NCBI GenBank assembly: GCA_002692965.1
Contig: NZNC01000026.1
Coordinates: 1 to 64,000 of the forward strand
Source of the DNA: Haliea sp.
Lineage (GTDB): Bacteria > Pseudomonadota > Gammaproteobacteria > Pseudomonadales > Halieaceae
DNA: 64,000 nt
Reading direction: 5' to 3'
How positions within the stretch are numbered: position 1 is the first letter of the stretch; every line of letters starts with the position of its first letter. This document shows, piece by piece, positions 7,981 through 21,607 of the stretch. A program made the position numbers and the translations under genes. The notes beneath the pieces were generated by a model that did not search any database, was not told the DNA's origin, and saw only the letters and a program-made list of their open reading frames with translations.

Positions 7981-9782
7981 GCCCCGGTGGCCCCCGCCAT
8001 CGGCCGCGTGACCGGCAGGCTGAAGACAAAACGCGCCCCCCCACCGGGGCGCGAGTCCAGGCCAATACGGCCCCCGTGCAGCTGCAGGATTTCCCGGCAC
8101 AGGGCCAGCCCCAGGCCGGCACCGCCCTTGCGGTCGCCAACCTGCACAAAGGGCTCGAAGACCCGACCCTGCTGACTGTAGGGAATGCCCTTGCCCTGAT
8201 CCACCACGGCGACCTCCACCTGCTCCCCCGACCGGCGCGCCGCCACGCGCACGGTGGTCCCCGCGGGGCTGTGGCGCAGGGCGTTGCCCACCAGGTTGTC
8301 CAGCACCCGCCCCAGCTGCAGGGGGTCCAGGTACAGGCGCGGCAGGTCCGTCGGCAGCTCGGCGCGCAGTTCCACCCCCGCCTCGGCAGCAGCGGCCTGG
8401 AAACGCTGGCAGACCGGCTCGACCAGGCTCGCCAGGTCACAGGGCTGCAGGTCGAGCTGCTGCTGGCCGCTCTGGTAGCGGGTAAAATCCAGCAGGTCGT
8501 TGACCAGCGCCAGCAGCCGCTGCATTTCCCCGTCCACGGTCTGCAGCAGGTCCGCCTCCCGGGAGTCCTCGGGAAAGCTCAAGCGCTCACGCAACAGCCC
8601 GAAGCCCATCTGCATGCCGGTTATCGGCGTGCGCAACTCGTGGGAGGCCCGCAGCACAAATTCGTTGCGCATGCGCTCGAAGGCGCGTTGCTCGGTCACG
8701 TCCCGCAACACCATCACCGCACCGCGGATGGCTTCCCCCTCGCGGCTGACCGACGTGACACTGTAGGCCAGCACCCGCGGCTCCCCCGCGACGGTGACCG
8801 CGAGGTCCTGGGAGGCACTGTCCAGGCTGTCGCCGCGCAGTACCGTGGCCACCTGCTGGTCGAGATCGGGGTCGGCGAGCAACGCGCCGGGGCGCTGCCC
8901 GAGTGCCGCGCCATCCCAGCCCAGCTGCCGCCGGGCCACCGGGTTGAAGTGCTCCAGCCGCCCGCCCGGGTCGAGGATCAGCAGCCCGTCGTCGATGCTG
9001 TCGAGTACCGCCTGCAGGCGTCGCTGTTCCGCCTGCAAGGCCTCGACATCACTGTGCTTGAATTCGCGCACCGACTCCGCCATCAGCCCGAAACGCTGGA
9101 TCAGGGCGCGCAGCTCATTCTCCCGGGATACCGGCAGGGTGATATCGAAGTCGCCGCGGCCGATGCGATCGGCGGCCCCGGCGAGGGACTCGATGGGCTC
9201 GGCAACCTGTCGCGCCACGCTGTGGGCGGTGATCATGCCGATCAGGATGATGGCCATACCGCTCAGGCCCAGCAGGCCGGCGACGATGCGGGCAGTCTCC
9301 CGGGTGGACTGCTGGCTGTTTTCCACCGCACGCACATAGCGGATCTGCAGGTCGTTGAGGCGCTCACGCACGGCGGCCAGGGTGCTGGCGAACTCGTCGT
9401 GGCGAAGCAGCTCACTGCGAACCGAATAGGGCTGCCGCAACAACTCGGCCCAGGTGCCAAAGGCACCGGCGACAGCGCGCAATGCCAAGCGGTCATCGTC
9501 CAGCGCTATTTGCACCGAGGCATTATCCAGCTGCTGACGAAAACGCTGCAGCGATGCCAGCAGCGCGGCGCGATCCAGGTTCTCGGCGAGAAGCAGCGTG
9601 GTCTGCCGGCCCAGTTCCCGCTCCATCGCCTGGCTGGCCTGGAGGATATCCGAATTGCGGGTCACCGCCAGGCCCTGGGTGCGAGTCAGCTGCAGCACGC
9701 TAAAGGTGGCCAGCAACAGGCCGGCCAGGGCCATGGTCAGCAGGGCGCTGCTGCGCAGAAACAGGCGGGTGCGCAGTTTCAC
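7965..9782 (-). CDS. kinB: KinB-like sensor histidine kinase
   Basis: A 605-residue inner-membrane sensor kinase. Order of parts: transmembrane helix about residues 10-32, a helical periplasmic sensor region, a second transmembrane helix about 165-187, HAMP, a PAS domain (about 265-360), HisKA with phospho-acceptor H381 in SHELRTP, and HATPase_c with N, G1 (VVDQGKGIP) and G2 (GGAGLGLAL) boxes. Length and layout match Pseudomonas KinB, which pairs with AlgB. The ATG overlaps the algB stop by 4 bases (ATGA), so the two are translationally coupled, with the regulator first. In Pseudomonas KinB acts as kinase and phosphatase for AlgB; that role here is inferred. Confidence 0.9.
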   Translation of the reverse strand: MKLRTRLFLRSSALLTMALAGLLLATFSVLQLTRTQGLAVTRNSDILQASQAMERELGRQTTLLLAENLDRAALLASLQRFRQQLDNASVQIALDDDRLALRAVAGAFGTWAELLRQPYSVRSELLRHDEFASTLAAVRERLNDLQIRYVRAVENSQQSTRETARIVAGLLGLSGMAIILIGMITAHSVARQVAEPIESLAGAADRIGRGDFDITLPVSRENELRALIQRFGLMAESVREFKHSDVEALQAEQRRLQAVLDSIDDGLLILDPGGRLEHFNPVARRQLGWDGAALGQRPGALLADPDLDQQVATVLRGDSLDSASQDLAVTVAGEPRVLAYSVTSVSREGEAIRGAVMVLRDVTEQRAFERMRNEFVLRASHELRTPITGMQMGFGLLRERLSFPEDSREADLLQTVDGEMQRLLALVNDLLDFTRYQSGQQQLDLQPCDLASLVEPVCQRFQAAAAEAGVELRAELPTDLPRLYLDPLQLGRVLDNLVGNALRHSPAGTTVRVAARRSGEQVEVAVVDQGKGIPYSQQGRVFEPFVQVGDRKGGAGLGLALCREILQLHGGRIGLDSRPGGGARFVFSLPVTRPMAGATGAQSRA

Positions 9783-11113
9783 AGGCCGAAGTGCTTGCGC
9801 TTGCGATACAGGGTGGAGACGTCGATACCCAGGGTGGCGGCCGCCTGCTCCAGGGTATCGCTGGCCGCCAGCACCGCGGCGATATGGGCTTTTTCCAGGG
9901 CCTCCAGGCTCAGCTCTGCACCCACCCTGGGCGCTGCCTCGCGCCCGGCCTCGTCGAGGCCCAGGTGGGTTTCCGTGAGCTCCTCCTCGGGGCAGACAAT
10001 GCAGGCGCGCTCGATGACATTGCGCAGCTCGCGCACGTTGCCCGGCCAGGCATGCGCCTGCAGGGCCTCCCGCGCTGCCTGGCTGAAGACCCGGGCAGGG
10101 CGCTCGTATTCCTCGGCAAAGCGCGCCAGAAAGCGCTCCGCCATACCCGGGATATCCTCGCGGCGCTCGCGCAGGGGCGGCAGGGTCAGGGTGATCACGT
10201 TGAGCCGGTAGAGCAGATCCTCGCGGAAACTGCCGTCCTCGACCATCGCCGGCAAGTCGCGGTTGGTGGCGGCGACAATGCGCACGTCCGCCTGCCGGGT
10301 CACCGGGTCCCCCACCCGCTCGTACTCGCGGTCCTGGATAAAGCGCAGCAGCTTAGGCTGCAGCGGCAGGGGGAAATCCCCGATTTCGTCCAGGAACAGG
10401 GTGCCGCCATCGGCCTGGGTGACACGGCCCGCGGTGCTGTCGGTGGCGCCGGTAAAGGCGCCCCGGGCATGACCGAAGAGCTCGCTCTCCATCAGGTCCG
10501 CACTCAGGGAGGGACAGTTGATGGTCACCAGCGCGCCCTTCGCGCGCCGGCTCCAGTCGTGAATCGCCCGCGCCAGCTCCCCCTTGCCGGTGCCGGACTC
10601 CCCCAGCACCAGCACGCTGGCATCGGTGCCGGCCACCTGGCGCGCCGTCTCCAGCACCGCCATCATGGCCGGGCTGGCCGACTGCAGATCCGCCCGCTCA
10701 CCGCCGCCGTCGGCCAGGGCTGCGGTGTCGCCGCGCAGCTGCAGCTGGCGCGCGGCGGATTCCCGCAGCTGCTCGGGGCCGCAGGGCTTCACCAGGTAGT
10801 CCGCGGCCCCGCCCTGGATGGCGTCCACCGCGGTATCCACCGCGGAGTGCGCGGTAACGATGACCACCCGCATCCAGGGCGCCTCCCGGCGCATCTGCGC
10901 GAGCACGTCGAGGCCGCTGTCGTCACCCAGCCGCAGGTCGAGAAAGCAGAGATCAAAGACCTGCTGTTGCAGCGCTGCCAGCGCCTGGGCGGCACTGGAC
11001 ACAGCGGCGACCCGGTAGCCCTCGTCCTCCAGGCAGTAGCGGAAGGTGCGCAGAATCGCCGCCTCGTCGTCGACCAGCAGAATACGTCCCTTGTCAGCCA
11101 CCACGGCGTCCAT
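9779..11113 (-). CDS. algB: AlgB-like sigma-54-dependent response regulator
   Basis: A 444-residue NtrC-family activator. The receiver domain has phospho-acceptor D59 (FLDLRL), as in Pseudomonas AlgB. The AAA+ domain has Walker A GESGTGKGE and the sigma-54-contacting GAFTGA loop. A Fis-type HTH at the C terminus includes LEQAAATLGIDVSTLYRKRK. The sequence tracks Pseudomonas AlgB closely throughout the receiver domain. I chose the ATG at 11113 (AGGAGG just upstream) over a longer reading frame starting at 11239. It is divergent from the BON-domain gene, whose promoter has a perfect sigma-54 element. It therefore probably activates that gene, and may bind the palindrome at 11145-11163. Confidence 0.92.
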   Translation of the reverse strand: MDAVVADKGRILLVDDEAAILRTFRYCLEDEGYRVAAVSSAAQALAALQQQVFDLCFLDLRLGDDSGLDVLAQMRREAPWMRVVIVTAHSAVDTAVDAIQGGAADYLVKPCGPEQLRESAARQLQLRGDTAALADGGGERADLQSASPAMMAVLETARQVAGTDASVLVLGESGTGKGELARAIHDWSRRAKGALVTINCPSLSADLMESELFGHARGAFTGATDSTAGRVTQADGGTLFLDEIGDFPLPLQPKLLRFIQDREYERVGDPVTRQADVRIVAATNRDLPAMVEDGSFREDLLYRLNVITLTLPPLRERREDIPGMAERFLARFAEEYERPARVFSQAAREALQAHAWPGNVRELRNVIERACIVCPEEELTETHLGLDEAGREAAPRVGAELSLEALEKAHIAAVLAASDTLEQAAATLGIDVSTLYRKRKHFGL

Positions 11114-11144
11114 CAGGCCTCCTGTTCGCTTGCATGCATGAATG

Positions 11145-11163
11145 ACCGTGCATCTTGCACGGT
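11145..11163. promoter_or_regulatory. Perfect palindrome, candidate AlgB-type upstream activator site
   Basis: ACCGTGCA-TCT-TGCACGGT has 8-base arms that are exact complements around a 3-base centre. It lies 32 bases before the algB ATG and about 95 bases upstream of the sigma-54 -24 element of the divergent gene, which is the right range for an enhancer of an NtrC-type activator. A related half (CCTGCACG) occurs near 11186. Assignment to AlgB is inference from adjacency. Confidence 0.6.
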
Positions 11164-11258
11164 GCCACAGGGCCCCATCCTGCAACCTGCACGCCCGACG
11201 CGCCAGCACAAAGTGCTCAAATTGTTGATTTGTCGACACTTTCCGAAAAGGAAAAAAC

Positions 11259-11273
11259 TGGCACGGGGCTTGC
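11259..11273 (+). promoter_or_regulatory. Sigma-54 (RpoN) promoter of the BON-domain gene
   Basis: TGGCACG (11259-11265), four bases, then TTGC (11270-11273) is an exact match to the -24/-12 consensus TGGCACG-N4-TTGC. The predicted start of transcription is near 11285, leaving a leader of about 60 bases before the ATG at 11345. Confidence 0.9.
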
Positions 11274-11344
11274 GACAGTCCTGACGGGGCCGCGCAGTGG
11301 ACGTGCGGGCCCCGTTAAAAAAGCAGATTCAGGAGGAAGTCACC

Positions 11345-12178
11345 ATGCATACGATGAAGAAACTGGTCCTGGCCACTGCCACCGCAAGCCTTGTCTCACT
11401 GGCCCCGCTGTCCGCACAGGCGGACGACACCGACATCAGCCGGCAGCTGAGCGAAGCGCGGCAGGAGGGCTCCATCTGGACTGCCATCGCTCTCAACCGC
11501 CACCTCAGCCCTTTCAGCATTGATGTCGATGTGGAGACCGGTACCGCCACCCTCACCGGGACAGTGGAAACCGAAGTCGACCGCGATCTGGCCGAGCAGG
11601 TGGCCCTGGGCATTGACGGTGTCGACAGCGTGGACAACCAGCTGGAGATCGACCCCGATGTGGAGAGCAACGACAAGACCTCCGATTTCGCCAGCCAGGT
11701 CCGCGATGCCACCATCACCGCCACAGTGAAATCCAAGCTGCTGTGGAACCGCCACACCCAGGGGCTGGACATCAATGTGGACACCAAGGACGGCGTGGTG
11801 ACCCTGCAGGGGACCAGCCAGAGCAGTGAGGCCCGGGACCTGGCCGGCAAGCTGGCCGCCAATACCGACTCGGTGCGGGATGTCGAGAATGGCATTGACG
11901 TGGTCGATGCTCCCGGGACCGCCGACAAGGCAAAGGCCGCAATGAACGAGGCCGGGGAGACGGTCAGTGACGCCTGGGTCACCAGCAAGGTGAAATCCAG
12001 CCTGTTGTTCAACCGCAACCTGGATGGGCTGGAAATCGAGGTGGATACGGTTGACGGCAAGGTCTCCCTGGCAGGGGTCGTGAACTCTCCCGAGGAGAAA
12101 GCCCTGGCCGAGGAAACCGCCGGCAACATTCGCGGTGTGAAGGACGTGGATGCCAGCGAGCTGCGCGTCGTGAAATAA
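11345..12178 (+). CDS. Periplasmic protein with three BON domains (OsmY-like)
   Basis: A 277-residue exported protein. A signal peptide (MKKLVLATATASLVSLAPLSAQA) is followed by three BON repeats at about residues 35-105, 120-190 and 205-275, each with the pattern hydrophobic-DV-T-DG-V-L-G-V. BON domains are thought to bind phospholipid or envelope surfaces, and OsmY-type proteins protect the envelope under osmotic or stationary-phase stress. The ATG follows a strong AGGAGGA ribosome site. It is transcribed from a sigma-54 promoter and is divergent from algB. It is followed by a small DUF1328 membrane-protein gene and a terminator, so the two form a short stress-type operon. Confidence 0.88.
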   Translation: MHTMKKLVLATATASLVSLAPLSAQADDTDISRQLSEARQEGSIWTAIALNRHLSPFSIDVDVETGTATLTGTVETEVDRDLAEQVALGIDGVDSVDNQLEIDPDVESNDKTSDFASQVRDATITATVKSKLLWNRHTQGLDINVDTKDGVVTLQGTSQSSEARDLAGKLAANTDSVRDVENGIDVVDAPGTADKAKAAMNEAGETVSDAWVTSKVKSSLLFNRNLDGLEIEVDTVDGKVSLAGVVNSPEEKALAEETAGNIRGVKDVDASELRVVK

Positions 12179-12248
12179 ACACCCCGGTCACCGGCCTCGC
12201 CGCCGGTGACCCGCTCTCACTACCCATTGCAGGAAAAGGAGACATACC

Positions 12249-12413
12249 ATGCTGAGCTGGGCACTGACATTTCTGATCATCGCGATCATCGCCGGGGTAC
12301 TGGGCTTTGGCGGCATCGCCGGGGCCGCCACCGGGATCGCCAAGATCCTGTTCCTGGTCTTCCTGGTGCTGTTTGTAGCGTCCCTGATCTTCGGACGCCG
12401 GCCGCGACCGTAA
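12249..12413 (+). CDS. DUF1328 (YtjA-type) small membrane protein
   Basis: A 54-residue hydrophobic protein starting [20 protein letters not shown], with two transmembrane helices and a basic RRPRP tail. This is the DUF1328/UPF0391 pattern (E. coli YtjA is about 53 residues). AAAAGGAG precedes the ATG. It lies 70 bases after the BON gene and before a strong terminator, so it is cotranscribed with it. Family members often sit near stress genes, but no biochemical function is established. Confidence 0.88.
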   Translation: MLSWALTFLIIAIIAGVLGFGGIAGAATGIAKILFLVFLVLFVASLIFGRRPRP

Positions 12414-12441
12414 CTCACCGCAAAACCGTGGGACGAAAACA

Positions 12442-12471
12442 ACGCGGGGGCCAACAGGCCCCCGCGTTTTT
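12442..12471 (+). terminator. Rho-independent terminator after the BON/DUF1328 operon
   Basis: ACGCGGGGGCC (12442-12452), loop AACA, GGCCCCCGCGT (12457-12467), then a T run. The 11-base perfect stem is followed by TTTT. An A-rich stretch on the left side means it could also serve the convergent argG. Confidence 0.92.
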
Positions 12472-12491
12472 CTGCATCAGTGCGCCGAAGG

Positions 12492-13712
<1,221 letters not shown>

Positions 13713-13848
13713 GGGTCGCTCCGTTACCAGGGCTGTGCGAAAGGGGCCGTATTCTACCCCCCGCGGCGGCGTCCCGAAAGGCGCCCGTATTCAACGCGCT
13801 GGGGGATTGCGTTACCATGGGCCTCCACCCGCAAGACCCCAGGCCCCC

Positions 13849-14901
13849 GTGACCGAACTGACCCTGACCCGCCCCGACGACTGGCACGTGCACCTGCGCG
13901 ATGGCGATGCCCTGCCCCAGACCTGTGCCGACATGGCCCGCTACATGGGCCGCGCGATTGTCATGCCCAACCTGACACCACCGGTGACCACGGTGGCCGA
14001 AGCCGAGGCCTATCGCGACCGTATCCTCGCCGCCATGCGCGACCTGCCGCGGACCTTCGAGCCGCTGATGGTGCTCTACCTCACCGATCGCACCCCGGCG
14101 GAGGAAATCCGCCGCGCGGCGGAGAGCCCCTGCGTCCACGCGGTCAAGCTCTACCCGGCGGGCGCCACCACCAACTCCGATGCCGGTGTGGCCAAGCTGG
14201 AGGCCCTCTACCCCACCCTGGAGGCGATGCAGGCGGCGGACCTGCCGCTGCTGGTGCACGGCGAGGTGACCGAGTCCGAGGTGGACATCTTCGACCGGGA
14301 AAAGGTGTTTATCGACCAGCACCTGGCGCCCATCGTGCGCAACTTCCCGGGCCTGCGCGTGGTACTGGAACACATCACCACCGCCGACGCGGTGGATTTC
14401 GTCAGCGCATCCCCGGACAACGTGGCGGCGACCATCACCGCCCATCACCTGCTGCTCAACCGCAACGACCTGCTGGTCGGCGGCATCCGTCCGCACCACT
14501 ACTGTCTGCCGGTGCTCAAGCGCAACACCCACCAGCAGGCCCTGATCCAGGCGGCGATCTCGGGCAGCCCGAAGTTTTTCCTCGGTACCGACTCCGCGCC
14601 CCACGCCACCGGCCGCAAGGAAACCGCCTGCGGCTGCGCCGGCTGCTATACCGCGCACGCCGCCATTGAGCTCTACGCCGAGGCCTTCGAGGCCGCCGGG
14701 GCCCTGGACCGCCTGGAGGCCTTCGCCGCCTGGTTCGGACCGGACTTCTACCGCCTGCCGCGCAACACCGACCGCATCACCCTGCAGCGTCGCCCCTGGC
14801 AGGTGCCGCAGCGCCTGCCCCTGGGCAGCGAGGATCTCACCCCCCTGCGCGCCGGCGACACCCTGCAGTGGCAGGTGGCGACAGCAGGTGACACGGTTTG
14901 A
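13849..14901 (+). CDS. pyrC: Dihydroorotase (class II)
   Basis: A 350-residue zinc enzyme that interconverts carbamoyl-aspartate and dihydroorotate in pyrimidine synthesis. The metal-binding [10 protein letters not shown] is near residues 9-18. The lysine to be carboxylated is in AVKLYPAG, later histidines are in VHGEV and LEHITT, and the aspartate is in FLGTDSAPH. The start is GTG at 13849 ([16 protein letters not shown]), which fits the E. coli length of about 348; an upstream ATG at 13817 is out of frame. The stop overlaps the TTG start of rnt by 3 bases, so the two are translationally coupled. Confidence 0.97.
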   Translation: MTELTLTRPDDWHVHLRDGDALPQTCADMARYMGRAIVMPNLTPPVTTVAEAEAYRDRILAAMRDLPRTFEPLMVLYLTDRTPAEEIRRAAESPCVHAVKLYPAGATTNSDAGVAKLEALYPTLEAMQAADLPLLVHGEVTESEVDIFDREKVFIDQHLAPIVRNFPGLRVVLEHITTADAVDFVSASPDNVAATITAHHLLLNRNDLLVGGIRPHHYCLPVLKRNTHQQALIQAAISGSPKFFLGTDSAPHATGRKETACGCAGCYTAHAAIELYAEAFEAAGALDRLEAFAAWFGPDFYRLPRNTDRITLQRRPWQVPQRLPLGSEDLTPLRAGDTLQWQVATAGDTV

Positions 14902-15533
14902 GTGACGTCAGCGGGCAACGTATCAAGGACCGTTTCCGCGGTTTCCTGCCGGTGGTGGTCGACCTGGAGACCGGCGGTTTCGTCGCCTCCACCGATGCCA
15001 TCCTGGAAATCGCCGCCAGCGTGATCCGCATGGATGACGCCGGCAATCTCAGCGTGCACCGCACCTGGGACTTCCAGGTCAAACCCTTCGAAGGCGCCAA
15101 TATCGAGCAGTCGGCCCTCGACTTCACCGGCATCGACCCCTGGCACCCCTTCCGCGAGGCGGTCACCGAGGAGGAAGCCTTCGACGAACTGTTCCGCATC
15201 GTGCGCAAGGAAATCCGCGACCAGGGCTGCAACCGCGCCGTGATCGTCGCCCACAATGCGCATTTCGACGCCGGCTTCATCAATGCCGCGGTGGAGCGCT
15301 GCGGCATCAAGCGCAACCCCTTCCACCCATTCTCCTATTTCGATACCGCCACCCTGGCCGGCCTGGCCTACGGTCAAACCGTGCTGGCCAAGGCCTGCAA
15401 GGCCGCGGGTATCGAGTTCAGCAACGCCGAGGCCCACTCCGCCGCCTACGATGCGGAACGCACCGCGGAGCTGTTCTGCGAGATCGTCAACCGCTGGAAG
15501 GACTGCGGCGGCTGGATGCCGGACTACGAGTAG
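14898..15533 (+). CDS. rnt: Ribonuclease T
   Basis: A 211-residue DEDDh 3'-5' exoribonuclease that trims tRNA CCA ends and stable RNA 3' ends. Exo motifs: VVDLETGG (Exo I), [10 protein letters not shown] (Exo II), and [10 protein letters not shown] with H and D (Exo III). The only in-frame start that keeps the conserved N terminus is TTG at 14898, overlapping the pyrC stop. No free ribosome site is seen, so translation probably depends on pyrC. Confidence 0.96.
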   Translation: MSDVSGQRIKDRFRGFLPVVVDLETGGFVASTDAILEIAASVIRMDDAGNLSVHRTWDFQVKPFEGANIEQSALDFTGIDPWHPFREAVTEEEAFDELFRIVRKEIRDQGCNRAVIVAHNAHFDAGFINAAVERCGIKRNPFHPFSYFDTATLAGLAYGQTVLAKACKAAGIEFSNAEAHSAAYDAERTAELFCEIVNRWKDCGGWMPDYE

Positions 15534-15605
15534 ACCGCCGGGGTATCCCCTCCCGCCGCCGGCTGTTCTATAGTGGCCGGGTGACCCACGGGTACAGGGG
15601 GCCCC

Positions 15606-19265
<3,660 letters not shown>

Positions 19266-19266
19266 G

Positions 19267-20280
19267 ATGACCGACCTGACGACTGACTACCTGGGCCTGG
19301 CCCTGAAGAACCCGCTGGTGGCCTCCTCCTCGCCCCTGACCGGCAGTGTCGACAGCGCCCTGCGCCTGCAGGACGCGGGCATCGCCGCCATCGTCATGCC
19401 CTCGCTGTTCGAGGAAAAGATCCAGCAGGAGCACGCGCTGCTCGACCGCTTCCTGGATGAACAATCCATCGGCCACGCCGAAGCGGAGACCTTCCGCCCC
19501 CTGCCGCCGCACTACCGCTCCACGGAAGAGCAGTACCTGGACACGCTGCAGGCCCTGAAAGACGCCCTGGAGATCCCGGTGATTGCCAGCCTCAATGGCA
19601 CCACCGAGGGCGGCTGGCTGGACTGCGCCCGGGAGCTGGCGGCGGCCGGGGCCGATGCCCTGGAACTCAATGCCTGGCACATTCCGGACCGTCCGGAGGA
19701 CAGCGCCGCCGTCGTCGAGCAGCGCTACATCGACCTGACCCGGGCCATCTGCGAGCGGGTCGACCTGCCGGTCACGGTCAAGCTGGGCAGCCAATTTACC
19801 GCCCCCCTGCACCTGGTCACGCAGCTCGAGGCGGCCGGCGCCCGGGGGGTCAGCCTGTTCAATCGCTTCTACCAGCCCGACATCGACCTCGACAGCCTGG
19901 GTATCCGCGCAAGCCTGGAGCTGTCATCGCCGGCGGAGTCGCGGGTGCGGGTGCGTTGGGCAGCCCTGCTGCACGGCCACAGCGACTGCCAGCTCGCGGT
20001 CACCGGCGGATTTCACGGCGCCCCGGAGGCCCTGCGCGCCCTGCTCGCGGGGGCCGATGTGGTCCAGCTGTGCAGTGTGCTGCTGCAGCGGGGACCGGGG
20101 GTGGTCAACGAGATACTCGCCGCCATGCAGCAGTGGATGGCGGAGAAGGAGTACGCCTCCCTGCGCCAGCTGCGCGGCAGCCTGTGTGCACGGCACGCGC
20201 CGCGCCCGGCGGATTACAGTCGCGGCAATTACATCGAGGTACTGGACCGCTACAGCGCGCCGGACAGCGTGCTTTTCTAG
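19267..20280 (+). CDS. Dihydroorotate dehydrogenase-like flavoprotein paired with nifJ
   Basis: A 337-residue TIM-barrel protein of the dihydroorotate dehydrogenase/PreA superfamily. It shows LTTDYLGLALKNPLVASSSPLTG at the N terminus, a phosphate/flavin-binding VTGGFHGAPEALRALLAGADVVQ region, and VIASLNGT. It lacks the full catalytic signature of PyrD, so it is probably not the pyrimidine enzyme. Proteins of this type commonly sit next to PFOR genes and may be an electron-transfer partner, but the function is unproved. The ATG lies one base after the nifJ stop. Confidence 0.85.
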   Translation: MTDLTTDYLGLALKNPLVASSSPLTGSVDSALRLQDAGIAAIVMPSLFEEKIQQEHALLDRFLDEQSIGHAEAETFRPLPPHYRSTEEQYLDTLQALKDALEIPVIASLNGTTEGGWLDCARELAAAGADALELNAWHIPDRPEDSAAVVEQRYIDLTRAICERVDLPVTVKLGSQFTAPLHLVTQLEAAGARGVSLFNRFYQPDIDLDSLGIRASLELSSPAESRVRVRWAALLHGHSDCQLAVTGGFHGAPEALRALLAGADVVQLCSVLLQRGPGVVNEILAAMQQWMAEKEYASLRQLRGSLCARHAPRPADYSRGNYIEVLDRYSAPDSVLF

Positions 20281-20356
20281 GGCCCTGTCCGGCGAATCCG
20301 GCCACATATCGCCGCACGAGCCTCGAGGGGAATGCGCAAGCGCAGGACAGAAGAAG

Positions 20357-20776
20357 TCAGGGCTGCAGTATCACCCCATGCTCGCGCAGCCAGAGCTCAT
20401 CCAGCTGCCAGCGCACCCTGTTGACCTCGGGGTGGGCCTGAACCAGCCTCGAGGCACGGGACTGCAGCGCCGCGAGGCGTTCCTGGGCCGCCACCATCTC
20501 CGGGTGCTGCACGTCCCTGCCCCTCAGGGCGGGAAAGGCGGCATAGAGAAACTGCATCACCGACACCTGTGCCGAACGCGGACTCGTCATCGTCGCCACC
20601 CCGTTGTTGATTTCCAGCACACGGAAACCATAGGGATAGTCGGCCAGCAGCGGATCATCCGCGAGCTGGGCATTGAGATCCCCCACCCTGCCATCACGGC
20701 CGGCCAGCCAGACCAACAGGACAATCAGCAGAAGCGCACCCAACAGGTACAGGTAGCGGCGTGTGAAACTGTCCAT
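20357..20776 (-). CDS. Membrane-anchored protein of unknown function
   Basis: A 139-residue protein with one N-terminal transmembrane helix (YLYLLGALLLIVLLVWLAG, about residues 8-26) and a soluble, probably periplasmic, domain. The rest is partly helical with charged heptad-like stretches (about residues 90-115). No catalytic motif or family was recognised. It lies 30 bases downstream of rnk on the same strand and is probably cotranscribed with it. Confidence 0.7.
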   Translation of the reverse strand: MDSFTRRYLYLLGALLLIVLLVWLAGRDGRVGDLNAQLADDPLLADYPYGFRVLEINNGVATMTSPRSAQVSVMQFLYAAFPALRGRDVQHPEMVAAQERLAALQSRASRLVQAHPEVNRVRWQLDELWLREHGVILQP

Positions 20777-20806
20777 GCTGTCCTCCCCGCGCCAGTCGAC
20801 CGGCGA

Positions 20807-21205
20807 TCAGATGAAACTCTCGTCCTGCTGCACCGAGGTGACGCGCAGGCGGCGTGCCTGGCCAGAGGGCAGTGGCCACTCGATCTCACCCCCCACCGAG
20901 AGGCCGATCAAGGCGCTGCCCACGGGGGTCAGCACCGACACCCGCATTTGCGCTACGTCCGCCTCCTGAGGATACACCAGGGTCACCGTGGTTTCCCTGC
21001 CGGTGTCGATGTCCTCGAATGTCACCCGCGAGTGCATGCTGACAATGCCCTCGGGGAAGTCCGCGTCGGGCACGGTTTCGGCGCGCGCCAGCTCCTCGTC
21101 GAGGGCATCCGCCTGCGGGCTCTCGTGGTGTTCGATGGTGGCCTGCAGACGCTCGTAGTCGCTCTCTTTCAGGGTAATGGCTGAGCCGGTGACAATCGGG
21201 TTCAT
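20807..21205 (-). CDS. rnk: Regulator of nucleoside diphosphate kinase (Rnk), GreA/B-like
   Basis: A 132-residue protein with an N-terminal short coiled coil (SDYERLQATIEHHE...) and a GreA/GreB C-terminal FKBP-like domain (SRVTFEDIDTGRETTVTLVYP through TPVGSALIGLSVGGEIEWPLPSG). Rnk binds RNA polymerase near the secondary channel and influences nucleotide pools and, in Pseudomonas, alginate-related phenotypes. The ATG at 21205 gives the family length (E. coli 136); the longer upstream frame looks like noise. A GC stem-loop followed by TTTT (see 21221-21249) lies in its leader. Confidence 0.92.
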   Translation of the reverse strand: MNPIVTGSAITLKESDYERLQATIEHHESPQADALDEELARAETVPDADFPEGIVSMHSRVTFEDIDTGRETTVTLVYPQEADVAQMRVSVLTPVGSALIGLSVGGEIEWPLPSGQARRLRVTSVQQDESFI

Positions 21206-21220
21206 GGGTACGCTCCAACA

Positions 21221-21249
21221 AAAGCCGGGCCCGCGGTCAGCACGCCCGG
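21221..21249 (-). promoter_or_regulatory. Terminator-like hairpin in the rnk leader
   Basis: On the minus strand, CCGGGC and GCCCGG (21244-21249 and 21225-21230) form a 6-base stem followed by CTTTTG. It sits about 20 bases before the rnk ATG, with no minus-strand gene upstream. It could be an attenuator or a chance GC hairpin. Confidence 0.3.
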
Positions 21250-21405
21250 GCGGGGTGCTCGCTGACAATCCGGCGGGCAGTACGACATGCGCGCAGCTGC
21301 AACCAACCGGAAATCGGGCCTGGGAAATAAAAGGTTTGGGTAACTGCCTGGGGGAGAGGTGCTGGCGATCAGGCCGGCAGGGTGCTCTGATCGCCGCGCA
21401 CAGGG

Positions 21406-21425
21406 AAGACGTCGACTGACGTCTT
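21406..21425. repeat. 20-base palindrome between rnk and the deacetylase gene
   Basis: AAGACGTC and GACGTCTT are exact inverted 8-base arms around GACT. It lies in the 402-base divergent spacer (21206-21607), where I see no ORF, RNA gene or mobile element. Likely a regulator-binding site or short hairpin; the binding protein is unknown. Confidence 0.5.
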
Positions 21426-21546
21426 GGCCAGACGAGTACCCGGGGAAATGACAGTTGGCGCGGTGAACAACATGCTCACACCATAGCACGGCCCCCCGCC
21501 GGGGAGAAGCCCGCACCGGTGGCGCCAGGGCGCACGCGCTGCCCCC

Positions 21547-21577
21547 TTGTCCTGCACCCCCTGCACGGGCCTATACT
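21547..21577 (+). promoter_or_regulatory. Possible sigma-70 promoter of the deacetylase gene
   Basis: A good -10 TATACT (21572-21577) lies 30 bases before the ATG at 21608. The best -35 is TTGTCC (21547-21552), with a long 19-base spacer. Confidence 0.45.
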
Positions 21578-21607
21578 GCAAGCCCAGTCATCTGACCGGA
21601 GGCATTC

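Noticed and set aside
7074-10211. 1045-residue plus-strand frame through P450, kinB and algB
   Set aside because: Out-of-frame reading across three recognised genes; the translation is compositionally biased and matches nothing.
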